This document shows positions 32,620 to 39,105 of a DNA stretch of 39,105 bases, piece after piece. A program made the translations under genes and the position numbers. Origin of the DNA: Pseudomonadota bacterium (GTDB lineage Bacteria > Tectomicrobia > Entotheonellia > Entotheonellales > Entotheonellaceae); assembly GCA_005777235.1 (NCBI GenBank), contig SXND01000277.1, forward strand, positions 1 through 39,105, given 5' to 3'. Position 1 is the first letter of the stretch. Each line of letters starts with the position of its first letter. Under the pieces are notes generated by a model. The model had not been told where the DNA came from. It searched no databases and worked only from the letters and a program-made list of their open reading frames with translations.

Positions 32620-33465
32620 ATGTCTGCACACACCAAAGCGGTCATCTTACTCCTGTGCACTGCCCTGTTATGGAGTACAGGGGGTGTCTTCATTAAATGG
32701 ATTACCTGGCACCCGCTAGCGATTGCTGGCATGCGTAGCGCTATTGCGGCACTGGTGCTATGGGCGGTCCTTGGGCGTCCGCGCTTTACCTGGTCCTGGA
32801 TGCAAGTCAGCGGGGCGGGAGCGCATGCCGCCAGCGTCTTACTCTATGTCACAGCGACCAAACTCACCACCGCAGCCAACGCCATTGTCCTAACCTACAC
32901 GGCGCCGATTTATGTAGCGCTGTGCAGTGCCTGGTTGCTACGGGAGCCGGTTACCAGCGTCGACTGGCTGGCCATTCTTGTAGTAATCGTGGGGATGACG
33001 TTGTTTTTTTTCGATCAACTCACCTGGGCAGGGTGGTGGGGCAATGTCTGTGCGATGGGGGGCGGTATGGCCTTCGCGTGGGTGGTCTTGTCGATGCGAA
33101 AACAGCACCAGGCCTCGTCCTTGGAGACCGTGTTGCTGGGCAATGTGCTGGCAGCGCTTGTGGGCCTGCCATATATGTGGCAACAGCCCCCTACTGATGT
33201 GACCAGCTGGCTGGCGCTGGGGTTAGCGGGGACACTGCAACTAGGGCTGTCGTTTGTACTGTATAGCATAGCGATGAAACGAGTCAGCGCCGTGGAAGCC
33301 ATTTTGATTCCAGCGATTGAACCCATCCTCAATCCGCTCTGGGTCGTGCTCTTCATCGGCGAGATCCCTGGGGGCTGGGCTCTCCTGGGAGGTACGCTGG
33401 TCATCCTGGCCCTGACCGCCCGCGGGCTTGTTGCCCCCAGGCCCCCCCAGCCGTCTCTGCGGTAG
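32620..33465 (+). CDS. EamA/DMT-family transporter
   Basis: 281 residues in about ten hydrophobic helices, two EamA repeats: the first with L-L-W-S-T-G-G-V-F-I-K-W, the second with A-M-G-G-G-M-A-F-A-W and ending A-V-E-A-I-L-I-P-A-I-E-P-I-L-N-P-L-W. It should move metabolites, usually outward, by a proton-coupled mechanism. The ATG at 32620 is preferred over a TTG at 32590 because the family begins M-x-x-x-x-K-A. AAGGAG lies 14 bases upstream, a long spacing, so translation may be modest. Substrate unknown. Confidence 0.9.
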   Translation: MSAHTKAVILLLCTALLWSTGGVFIKWITWHPLAIAGMRSAIAALVLWAVLGRPRFTWSWMQVSGAGAHAASVLLYVTATKLTTAANAIVLTYTAPIYVALCSAWLLREPVTSVDWLAILVVIVGMTLFFFDQLTWAGWWGNVCAMGGGMAFAWVVLSMRKQHQASSLETVLLGNVLAALVGLPYMWQQPPTDVTSWLALGLAGTLQLGLSFVLYSIAMKRVSAVEAILIPAIEPILNPLWVVLFIGEIPGGWALLGGTLVILALTARGLVAPRPPQPSLR

Positions 33466-33493
33466 TTGTCTTCGTGAGGAATTGTAGTACAAT
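33466..33493 (+). promoter_or_regulatory. Probable sigma70 promoter of the carboxylase operon
   Basis: TTGTCT (33466-33471) and TACAAT (33488-33493) are separated by 16 bases. The start would be near 33500, some 46 bases before the ATG at 33546. It begins immediately after the EamA gene's stop, so the carboxylase operon may have its own promoter. Confidence 0.45.
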
Positions 33494-33545
33494 ACCGCAC
33501 CATTGACTACGGGTAGATGCATGAGTTTGCTTTGAGTAAGAGAGC

Positions 33546-35186
33546 ATGGCCACACAACCCAGCATGACGCACCTTGCCTCCAAGCCCGACCTGGCCGCCA
33601 GTCTACGGCACCTGCGTGACGTCTATACCAGCCCTGATCTCCAGGCCATGGCCCGCCAGCATGCGCGGGGCAAGCTGACGGTCCAGGAAAAGATCGCCTG
33701 TCTCTTTGATCCTGGCACTTTTGCGGAAGACCTCGCCCCAGCGCCCGAGCTTGATCCGCGCCACGGCGAACGGCGTTTGCTCACCGGACACGGCATGATG
33801 CATGGGCGCCCAGTGGCCGTGGCGATTTTTGACTCCGCCATTGCGGCAGGGTCGGTCACCATTGCCACCGGCGCCAAACTCATGCGCCAGATGCAACGTG
33901 CCGAGGCCCAGCGCTGCCCCTTGCTGCTCGATTGGGACTCCGGCGGCGCCGACATCAACGACGGCGTGGCGTCGCTCGACATCTTTCGCCAGATTTTCAC
34001 GCAGATTAACGAAATCTCTGGGCGCATCCCGACCCTGTCGATCATCTCCGGCCTGAACGCTGGCGGTGGGGCGTACGCGCCCGTCATGACCGACACCGTC
34101 ATTATGATCGACAACAGTATGATGGCCGTCACCGGTCCCACCGTCATCAAAGTCGCCACGGGCGAGGACGTCACCCCAGATGAGATGGGCGGCGCCCAAC
34201 TGCACAGCGAACGCTCTGGGGAGGCGCACTACCGCGTTGCTACGTATGGCGAGGCTGCCGCGTTGGCGCGACGCTATTTTACGTACATGCCAGAGAGCAT
34301 GTGGTCCTTCCCGCCGCAACTGCCCCCCAGCGACAAACAGGGTATCCCGACTGACCTGCGCGCTATCGTCACCCAGGCCCGAATGAATGCCCACCTGAAG
34401 AAAAATGCCAGTTGGGACATCCGTACGTTTATCGAAGCGGCCATTGATGACGACAGTTGGCTGGAATACCACGAGCAGTTTGCCACCTCGGTTGTAGTCG
34501 GCCTTGCGCGGGTGGCAGGGATTGCCGTCGCCGTCATCGCTAACCAGCGTCTCGTCCTTGGGGGGTCCATGACGGCGCATGCGTCCGCCAAAGTCACGCA
34601 CTTCTTACAACTCGCCAATGCCTACCATTTGCCAGTCATCACCCTCGTGGATGTGCCAGGCTTTATTGCCACGCAGGCCGAGTCGGAAGGGCAGATCCTC
34701 TCCAAAGGCGCTGGCTTGCTTATGATGTACCCCAATGTGATGGTGCCGCGTATTTCGGTCGTCATTGATAAAGCTTTTGGCGGCGCGTACTGTGCCATGG
34801 ACAGCCTGACCACCTCGGTGCGTGCCCGCTTCTGCCGCCATTACGGCTTCACCACTGGGCAAATTGCGGTGATGGGAAAAGAGGCTGGCCCCTTCTTCAC
34901 CTATGGTGGCGATGGTGGGGATCCGGTGGTGCGTGAACGCCAGCAGGAACGCTACGATGCGGAATACCTCAACATGCGTCTGGCTTTTGACGGCCATTTT
35001 GTCGAGCCGCTTGAACCGGAAGCCTTCCGTCAGCGTCTCGTGGAAGACGTGCTATGCCTCCATAAGGCCTATCAAGAGTATTGGGCGACGCTTATCCAAG
35101 AGCTGGCGTTAGTGCAGGAGCGCTGCCCGGCGCTGTGGCAGGAATGGCGCTCCGGGGCGCTCCGGGGCCTGGTCCGTCCATTGTAA
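33546..35186 (+). CDS. Biotin-dependent acyl-CoA carboxylase, carboxyltransferase subunit
   Basis: 546 residues, the size of the beta subunit of propionyl-, methylcrotonyl- or geranyl-CoA carboxylases. N-terminal half: L-L-D-W-D-S-G-G-A-D-I-N-D-G-V and S-G-L-N-A-G-G-G-A-Y-A-P, the oxyanion-hole region for acyl-CoA. C-terminal half: L-V-D-V-P-G-F-I-A-T-Q-A-E, F-G-G-A-Y-C-A-M-D-S and I-A-V-M-G. Usual subunits read S-G-G-A-R-I-Q-E-G, so this one is divergent at the substrate pocket, with A-D-I-N-D. It precedes its biotin carboxylase partner by 16 bases and, through it, an alcohol dehydrogenase. The acyl substrate cannot be named from sequence alone. Confidence 0.9.
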   Translation: MATQPSMTHLASKPDLAASLRHLRDVYTSPDLQAMARQHARGKLTVQEKIACLFDPGTFAEDLAPAPELDPRHGERRLLTGHGMMHGRPVAVAIFDSAIAAGSVTIATGAKLMRQMQRAEAQRCPLLLDWDSGGADINDGVASLDIFRQIFTQINEISGRIPTLSIISGLNAGGGAYAPVMTDTVIMIDNSMMAVTGPTVIKVATGEDVTPDEMGGAQLHSERSGEAHYRVATYGEAAALARRYFTYMPESMWSFPPQLPPSDKQGIPTDLRAIVTQARMNAHLKKNASWDIRTFIEAAIDDDSWLEYHEQFATSVVVGLARVAGIAVAVIANQRLVLGGSMTAHASAKVTHFLQLANAYHLPVITLVDVPGFIATQAESEGQILSKGAGLLMMYPNVMVPRISVVIDKAFGGAYCAMDSLTTSVRARFCRHYGFTTGQIAVMGKEAGPFFTYGGDGGDPVVRERQQERYDAEYLNMRLAFDGHFVEPLEPEAFRQRLVEDVLCLHKAYQEYWATLIQELALVQERCPALWQEWRSGALRGLVRPL

Positions 35187-35202
35187 CGAGAAAAGACGCT
35201 GC

Positions 35203-37791
35203 ATGTCCCTGTCCATTCCGCATGTCGAGAGCCCTGCCTGTCCTCCCATCGCCGTCGAGACCATGCGGACCCTGCTTGTCTGCCGCGGCCCCATTGCGTT
35301 TGAGGCGCTGGAAGTGTACCGCCAGCACGGGTGGCAGCTACCGCATGTCATCGTGTCATCCCGGGAATGGCTCGCGGAGCGCCAGCGTACCGCGCCATGG
35401 ATCGTCGGACTCCCGGCTGAGCATGTCCATTATGTGCAGGAATACAACGACGTCGAAGCCATCCTGCAGCTCGTGCACACCCACCGCATTGATGCCGTCT
35501 ATCCTGGGTATGGTTTTTTGGCCGAAAATGCCGCGTTTGCCGAGCGTGTCGAGCAGGCGGGCGGGCGCTTTATCGGCCCGACACCAGCCACCCTGCGGGC
35601 TGTCGGGGACAAAGATGCCGCCATCGCGCTAGCCAAACAGCTCGGCATTCCCACCGTCCCGGGAGACGATGCGCTGATTGCCTTGGCCCAGACGCAGCCA
35701 CAGTCGGCGCTCATCGCCGCCACCGTCCAGCACACGCTGGCCCTGGCACAACGCCATCCTGGCTATCCCATCCGTCTCAAACATCCGGCAGGCGGCGGTG
35801 GCAAGGGGCAGCGCGTGCTGGCACCCGAGGCGCTCCATAGTGCGCAGGCAGAGGAGCATATCCGCGATGCGCTCACCAAAGTGTGGTCGGAGATGGGGGT
35901 GTCTGCCGCCGAGGCGGATGCCCGCAAAGGCGTGTTACTGGAATTGAACATTCCGCGACCGCTGCATTGGGAAGTGCAAATTGTGGGCGATGGTGACCGT
36001 GTTGTGCACTTTGCCGCGCGGGATTGCTCGGTGCAAAATCAGGGCTACCAAAAATTTATTGAGATGGCGTTACATCCGCAGGCCATTGCGCAGGAAATCG
36101 CCGCACTGGATCCGCAGACGGATGCAGAGCGTATCACGAGCTTACAACGGCGCCAGGCCACATTAGAGCACATCTGTGCCGCGGCGCTGCGTCTTGGCAG
36201 TGCCGTGTCTCTGCGTGGTGCGGCCACGGTCGAATTTTTGATTGATCAGCAGGGCCAGCCCTACTTCCTCGAGGTCAATCCACGCATTCAAGTCGAACAT
36301 GGGGTCACCGAAGGCATTGCGCGCGTCCATGGGCAGCCCATCAGCCTCGTGGCACTGCAACAGCGTATTGCTGCTGGAGAACCATTGTCCTTTCGCCAGG
36401 AGGACATCACCTGGACTGGCGATGCCATTGAAATTCGGCTCAACGCCTGGCACGAGGATCTGAATCCCGTGCTCGGAGGGGTGGTCCACACGCTGCGTCT
36501 GAGGCCTCCCGCAGACCAGGATCCCTATGTACGCCTTGACGCCAGCGGCTTGTTGCAGCGGCATCACCCCTGGATGATCCCGAGTTACGATGCCAACTTC
36601 GCGCTGCTCATTGTCACAGGAGCCACGCGTCATGAAACCCTTGAGCGCCTGCTGACCGTTGTGACACGCCATCTCGACATTCGTGGCAACGCGGCCTTGC
36701 AGACCAATGTCCAACCCATTGTGGGGCTGCTCACTTTGATGCATGCCCTCCCCCCAGAGACCGAATTTCGTACCGATACCAGCCTGTTCTGGATGGCGCT
36801 GGCGGCAATGGTAGAGGACCGTAAAGCGTCTATCCTTGCCCTCGTGCCTGATTTTCCACGCCGAGCAGGGGCCCACGATCCCGCGCTGTTTACCCGTCTC
36901 CTCCGCACCACCCTAGAGCTAGGTTTTACGCAGCCCAGTCGCCTATTGACGTATTATCTCGTGCGGCTCCGGCAGCTGGACGCACGTCCTGTGGCTCCGA
37001 TAGAAGTGTTGTGGCACCTCGCCATCGCCCTGGACGTGCCCCTCCATGACGAAGAGCGCCTACAGGCAACCACCTTCCAACAGACGATGGACGCGCTTTG
37101 GGAGCATCTAGCAGTGGATCGTGCCGCAGGGATTGCCTTCCTCCAGGCCGCCGCCGCCCAAGCGCTAGAGACATTTCCGGCCTTTCACACCCTCTGCACG
37201 TCTTTAGTCACGACCGCGCCGGGTCTGGACTCCGCTGAAGCTGCGACGTTAGTGCGCGATCTCTGCGACTGGCTGCATACCGATATCCCTGCGCTCACGG
37301 CCCTCGTCACCACCCTCGAACAGACGCAGTTACACGAGTTCTTGACCGTCAATGCGGATCTCTCGCTGACACGGCCAGCGTATCTGACGGAAGCAGCAGC
37401 TCTCGAGCACTGGCAGCGGCGACTGAGCAGCAGCCTCCGCCCCACTCTCCTACGACATGGGGAACTGCTCTCGCCGATGGAGGCCACCATTTACCATCAT
37501 CCCGAGCCAGGTGCTCCGCCATTTGTTGAGGTCGGTGCTGAGGTACGCGTGGGGCAAACGCTGGCCCTTCTGGAAGCGATGAAAATGTTTACTGAGCTGC
37601 CGAGCCCGGTGGATGGAGTCCTTGTTGCTATTCTGGTCGAGAGTGGCCAGGGCGTCAAAACGGGCACGCCGCTCTTGCGCATTGCCACCCAGGACGCCCA
37701 TGGCCCGTCCGCGGCACTGGCGATGCCTGAAGCCGTGGCCGGAGTATCTGAGCATCGTTTTGGTCTGTTGCGTGTGGAGAAAACCGCATGA
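35203..37791 (+). CDS. Long biotin carboxylase-BCCP fusion (acyl-CoA carboxylase alpha-like)
   Basis: 862 residues, where typical alpha subunits have about 650-730. From residue 21: biotin carboxylase N-domain (L-V-C-R-G-P-I-A-F-E-A), ATP-grasp loop A-G-G-G-G-K-G-Q-R around 197, A-R-D-C-S-V-Q-N-Q-G-Y-Q-K and E-V-N-P-R-I-Q-V-E-H-G-V-T-E at 357-369. Then come about 220 residues of helical sequence of no family known to me (roughly 530-750), and a C-terminal biotinyl domain with L-E-A-M-K-M and biotinylated Lys794. Most carboxylases read N-T-R-x-Q-V-E-H-P and V-Q-R-R-x-Q-K; the changes mark a divergent branch. The carboxylated substrate belongs to the preceding carboxyltransferase. Its stop overlaps the dehydrogenase start as ATGA. 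Confidence 0.9.
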   Translation: MSLSIPHVESPACPPIAVETMRTLLVCRGPIAFEALEVYRQHGWQLPHVIVSSREWLAERQRTAPWIVGLPAEHVHYVQEYNDVEAILQLVHTHRIDAVYPGYGFLAENAAFAERVEQAGGRFIGPTPATLRAVGDKDAAIALAKQLGIPTVPGDDALIALAQTQPQSALIAATVQHTLALAQRHPGYPIRLKHPAGGGGKGQRVLAPEALHSAQAEEHIRDALTKVWSEMGVSAAEADARKGVLLELNIPRPLHWEVQIVGDGDRVVHFAARDCSVQNQGYQKFIEMALHPQAIAQEIAALDPQTDAERITSLQRRQATLEHICAAALRLGSAVSLRGAATVEFLIDQQGQPYFLEVNPRIQVEHGVTEGIARVHGQPISLVALQQRIAAGEPLSFRQEDITWTGDAIEIRLNAWHEDLNPVLGGVVHTLRLRPPADQDPYVRLDASGLLQRHHPWMIPSYDANFALLIVTGATRHETLERLLTVVTRHLDIRGNAALQTNVQPIVGLLTLMHALPPETEFRTDTSLFWMALAAMVEDRKASILALVPDFPRRAGAHDPALFTRLLRTTLELGFTQPSRLLTYYLVRLRQLDARPVAPIEVLWHLAIALDVPLHDEERLQATTFQQTMDALWEHLAVDRAAGIAFLQAAAAQALETFPAFHTLCTSLVTTAPGLDSAEAATLVRDLCDWLHTDIPALTALVTTLEQTQLHEFLTVNADLSLTRPAYLTEAAALEHWQRRLSSSLRPTLLRHGELLSPMEATIYHHPEPGAPPFVEVGAEVRVGQTLALLEAMKMFTELPSPVDGVLVAILVESGQGVKTGTPLLRIATQDAHGPSAALAMPEAVAGVSEHRFGLLRVEKTA

Positions 37792-38882
37792 AAGCTGCCG
37801 TACTCTATGCCCCCGGTCAGCCGCTTGTGATCGAAGATTTACGCCTTGACCCTCCCAAAGCCGGTGAGGTCCGTGTCCGCGTGGCGGCGAATGGCGTCTG
37901 CCATAGCGACCTGCACGTCATGACTGGGGATATGCGCATGCCTTTACCCATTGTGCTGGGTCACGAAGGCGCTGGGCTCGTCACGGAAGTCGGTCCTGGG
38001 GTCACCTCTGTCCGTGAGGGCGATCACGTGGTCCTCTGTTTCCAGCCGGTGTGCGGCATATGCGACGCGTGCACCCAGGGACGTCCACATTTGTGTGAAA
38101 CCCGCCCTAAAGCACTCGGCGTACTGATGGACGGCACCACACGGCTGCACAACCACAACCAGGATGTCTACCATTTTTCCTACACGGCCTCCTTTGCCGA
38201 AGAGACCGTCGTCCCAGAGAGCTGTGCCATTAAAATTCGCGCCGATATCCCACTAGATCGCGCCTGCTTTGTCGGCTGTGGGGTGATGACCGGTGTCGGA
38301 GCGGCGATTAACACGGCAAAAGTACAGCCTGGCAGCACCGTCGCCGTTATTGGTTGTGGTGGTGTGGGTCTTAACGTGATCCAGGGGGCGGCCTTAGCGG
38401 GTGCCCGTCAGATTATTGCCCTTGATCTTTTAGACAACAAATTAGCCTTCGCCAAAATCTTTGGTGCGACGCACTGCGTGAACTCTGGCTACGACGATCC
38501 CTTAAAAGCCGTGCTGGATTTGACGCATGGCCGGGGCGTCGACTTCGCGTTCGAGGTCATAAGCACCGCAAAAACCATTGAACTCGCCTTCCGCATGACC
38601 ACACGGGGCGGGGTCTGTACGATTGTCGGTATTGCGCCGGAAAGCGCACGTATCTCCTTGAATCCCAATGTATTCACTCTCATGGAAAAGACCTTGAAAG
38701 GCTCGTATTACGGTTCCACCCGCCCACGGGTGGACATGCCGCGCCTGCTGGACATGTATATGGATGGGAAGCTGAAGATCGACGAGCTGGTCTCGCGCAC
38801 CTTCCCACTCGCGCAGGTCAACGAAGCGTACGCCGCCCTACGAGAAGGCGGGGTGGCACGCAGTGTTATCACATTCTCCTGA
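37788..38882 (+). CDS. Zinc-dependent alcohol dehydrogenase (MDR family)
   Basis: 364 residues, medium-chain dehydrogenase. Catalytic zinc ligands: Cys38 in G-V-C-H-S-D-L-H and His59-Glu60 in L-G-H-E-G-A-G. The structural zinc lobe is C-G-I-C-D-A-C-T-Q-G-R-P-H-L-C (Cys89, 92, 95, 103). NAD(H) binding: V-I-G-C-G-G-V-G-L-N-V. It resembles class III/S-(hydroxymethyl)glutathione-type and related alcohol dehydrogenases in the G-C-G-V-M-T-G-V-G-A segment. Translation is coupled to the carboxylase by a four-base overlap, so it probably oxidises an alcohol or reduces an aldehyde in the same pathway. The rRNA promoter region begins about 50 bases downstream. Confidence 0.9.
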   Translation: MKAAVLYAPGQPLVIEDLRLDPPKAGEVRVRVAANGVCHSDLHVMTGDMRMPLPIVLGHEGAGLVTEVGPGVTSVREGDHVVLCFQPVCGICDACTQGRPHLCETRPKALGVLMDGTTRLHNHNQDVYHFSYTASFAEETVVPESCAIKIRADIPLDRACFVGCGVMTGVGAAINTAKVQPGSTVAVIGCGGVGLNVIQGAALAGARQIIALDLLDNKLAFAKIFGATHCVNSGYDDPLKAVLDLTHGRGVDFAFEVISTAKTIELAFRMTTRGGVCTIVGIAPESARISLNPNVFTLMEKTLKGSYYGSTRPRVDMPRLLDMYMDGKLKIDELVSRTFPLAQVNEAYAALREGGVARSVITFS

Positions 38883-38895
38883 AGCTGATATGAGC

Positions 38896-38927
38896 CTCAC
38901 AAGAAAAAATCAGCATTTTCTTGCGAG
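38896..38927 (+). terminator. Stem-loop after the dehydrogenase, probable terminator
   Basis: CTCACAAGAAAA and TTTTCTTGCGAG pair over 12 positions with one mismatch, around an eight-base loop. The TTTT tract is within the stem, not after it, so it is an atypical terminator. It directly precedes the rRNA promoter and its A/T-rich part may also serve as an UP element. Confidence 0.45.
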
Positions 38928-38933
38928 ACCCCA

Positions 38934-38962
38934 TTGACAGCTCCCCAGAGTTTACCTATACT
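38934..38962 (+). promoter_or_regulatory. Strong sigma70 promoter of the rRNA operon
   Basis: A perfect -35 TTGACA (38934-38939), a 17-base spacer and TATACT (38957-38962) form a near-consensus promoter, with A/T-rich sequence upstream that could be an UP element. Transcription would start near 38969, about 108 bases before the mature 16S end. Only one such promoter is evident. Confidence 0.8.
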
Positions 38963-38981
38963 GTTGCTCACGTTTGCGACA

Positions 38982-38996
38982 AGTTCTCTGACAACT
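38982..38996 (+). promoter_or_regulatory. boxA-like antitermination site in the rRNA leader
   Basis: AGTTCTCTGACAACT matches the E. coli rrn boxA TGCTCTTTAACAATT at 10 of 15 positions and lies about 15 bases after the inferred transcription start, before the 16S gene. It would recruit NusB/NusE antitermination factors. The match is moderate. Confidence 0.35.
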
Positions 38997-39076
38997 GTAA
39001 TAGAGTTTTGTATCTAAAGGCGTCGAGTTCGAAAGCCTTGCAGCGGCTGTAGTATAGCCAATGTGAGGCAGAAGTA

Positions 39077-39105
39077 TAAACGGAGAGTTTGATCATGGCT
39101 CAGAA
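39077..39105 (+). rRNA. rrs: 16S ribosomal RNA, 5' end (runs off window)
   Basis: AGAGTTTGATCATGGCTCAG (39084-39103) is the universal bacterial 16S 5' sequence, E. coli positions 8-27. Counting back seven bases puts the mature 5' end near 39077. The two bases AA after CTCAG are all that is available beyond the conserved block, so the organism cannot be identified from it. Confidence 0.97.

Noticed and set aside
33603..34601. 332-codon open frame antisense to the carboxyltransferase
   Set aside because: Low-complexity His/Arg/Gly translation; the sense gene has unambiguous carboxyltransferase motifs.

Overview
The window is a GC-rich bacterial chromosome segment that ends 29 bases into a 16S rRNA gene. 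Gene content includes three luciferase-like flavin oxidoreductases, NIPSNAP and EthD-like small oxidoreductase-associated proteins, a bicupin, a Gal80-like Gfo/Idh enzyme, a hydantoinase, a CHAT-domain remnant, a FimV-like protein and LpoB- and Bpt-type proteins. This suggests a large-genome, Gram-negative, metabolically versatile environmental bacterium. It is reminiscent of Candidatus Entotheonella/Tectomicrobia or a neighbouring lineage, but that placement is an inference from gene content only. Most genes have clear Shine-Dalgarno sequences, and GTG and TTG starts occur.

Layout. 1-1 kb: the end of an IS630-type element lies against the truncated 3' part of xseA (minus strand). 1.2-5.9 kb: a PilZ-like zinc-ribbon protein converges on an amgK-like kinase/gcvP pair. 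6.1-17.4 kb is an oxidoreductase-rich block: a Gfo/Idh enzyme and a luciferase-like enzyme, a mini-HAD protein, an NtaA/SnaA/DszA-type monooxygenase, an aldo/keto reductase, a NIPSNAP protein, a bicupin, mocA-moeA for molybdenum cofactor, and a second bacterial-luciferase-like enzyme paralogous to the first. 17.9-21.7 kb: a FimV-like envelope protein, a DHA2-type MFS exporter and a small lipoprotein.

21.6-24.2 kb is the most rearranged part. It holds a decayed CHAT-NTPase-TPR gene with a frameshift, a lost Walker A lysine and an internal deletion marked by a long perfect inverted repeat. A DUF433/DUF5615 toxin-antitoxin pair follows, flanked by two copies of the CHAT gene's 3' tail. 24.3-29.2 kb: NamZ (exo-N-acetylmuramidase), an exbB-exbD-ankyrin operon, a Nudix hydrolase and a dihydropyrimidinase. 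29.4-33.5 kb: a Uma2-type nuclease, the N-degron transferase Bpt, an EthD-like protein, LpoB and an EamA transporter. 33.5-38.9 kb: a tightly packed operon for a biotin-dependent carboxylase (carboxyltransferase plus an unusually long 862-residue biotin carboxylase/BCCP chain) and a zinc alcohol dehydrogenase. The window closes with a near-consensus rRNA promoter, a boxA-like leader and the 16S start.

Functional threads: (i) possible peptidoglycan turnover through NamZ, the AmgK-like kinase and LpoB; (ii) flavin/NAD(P) oxidoreductive catabolism with molybdenum cofactor supply; (iii) a carboxylase-dehydrogenase pathway of unknown substrate; (iv) a family of palindromic repeats dispersed between genes and inside the broken CHAT gene.
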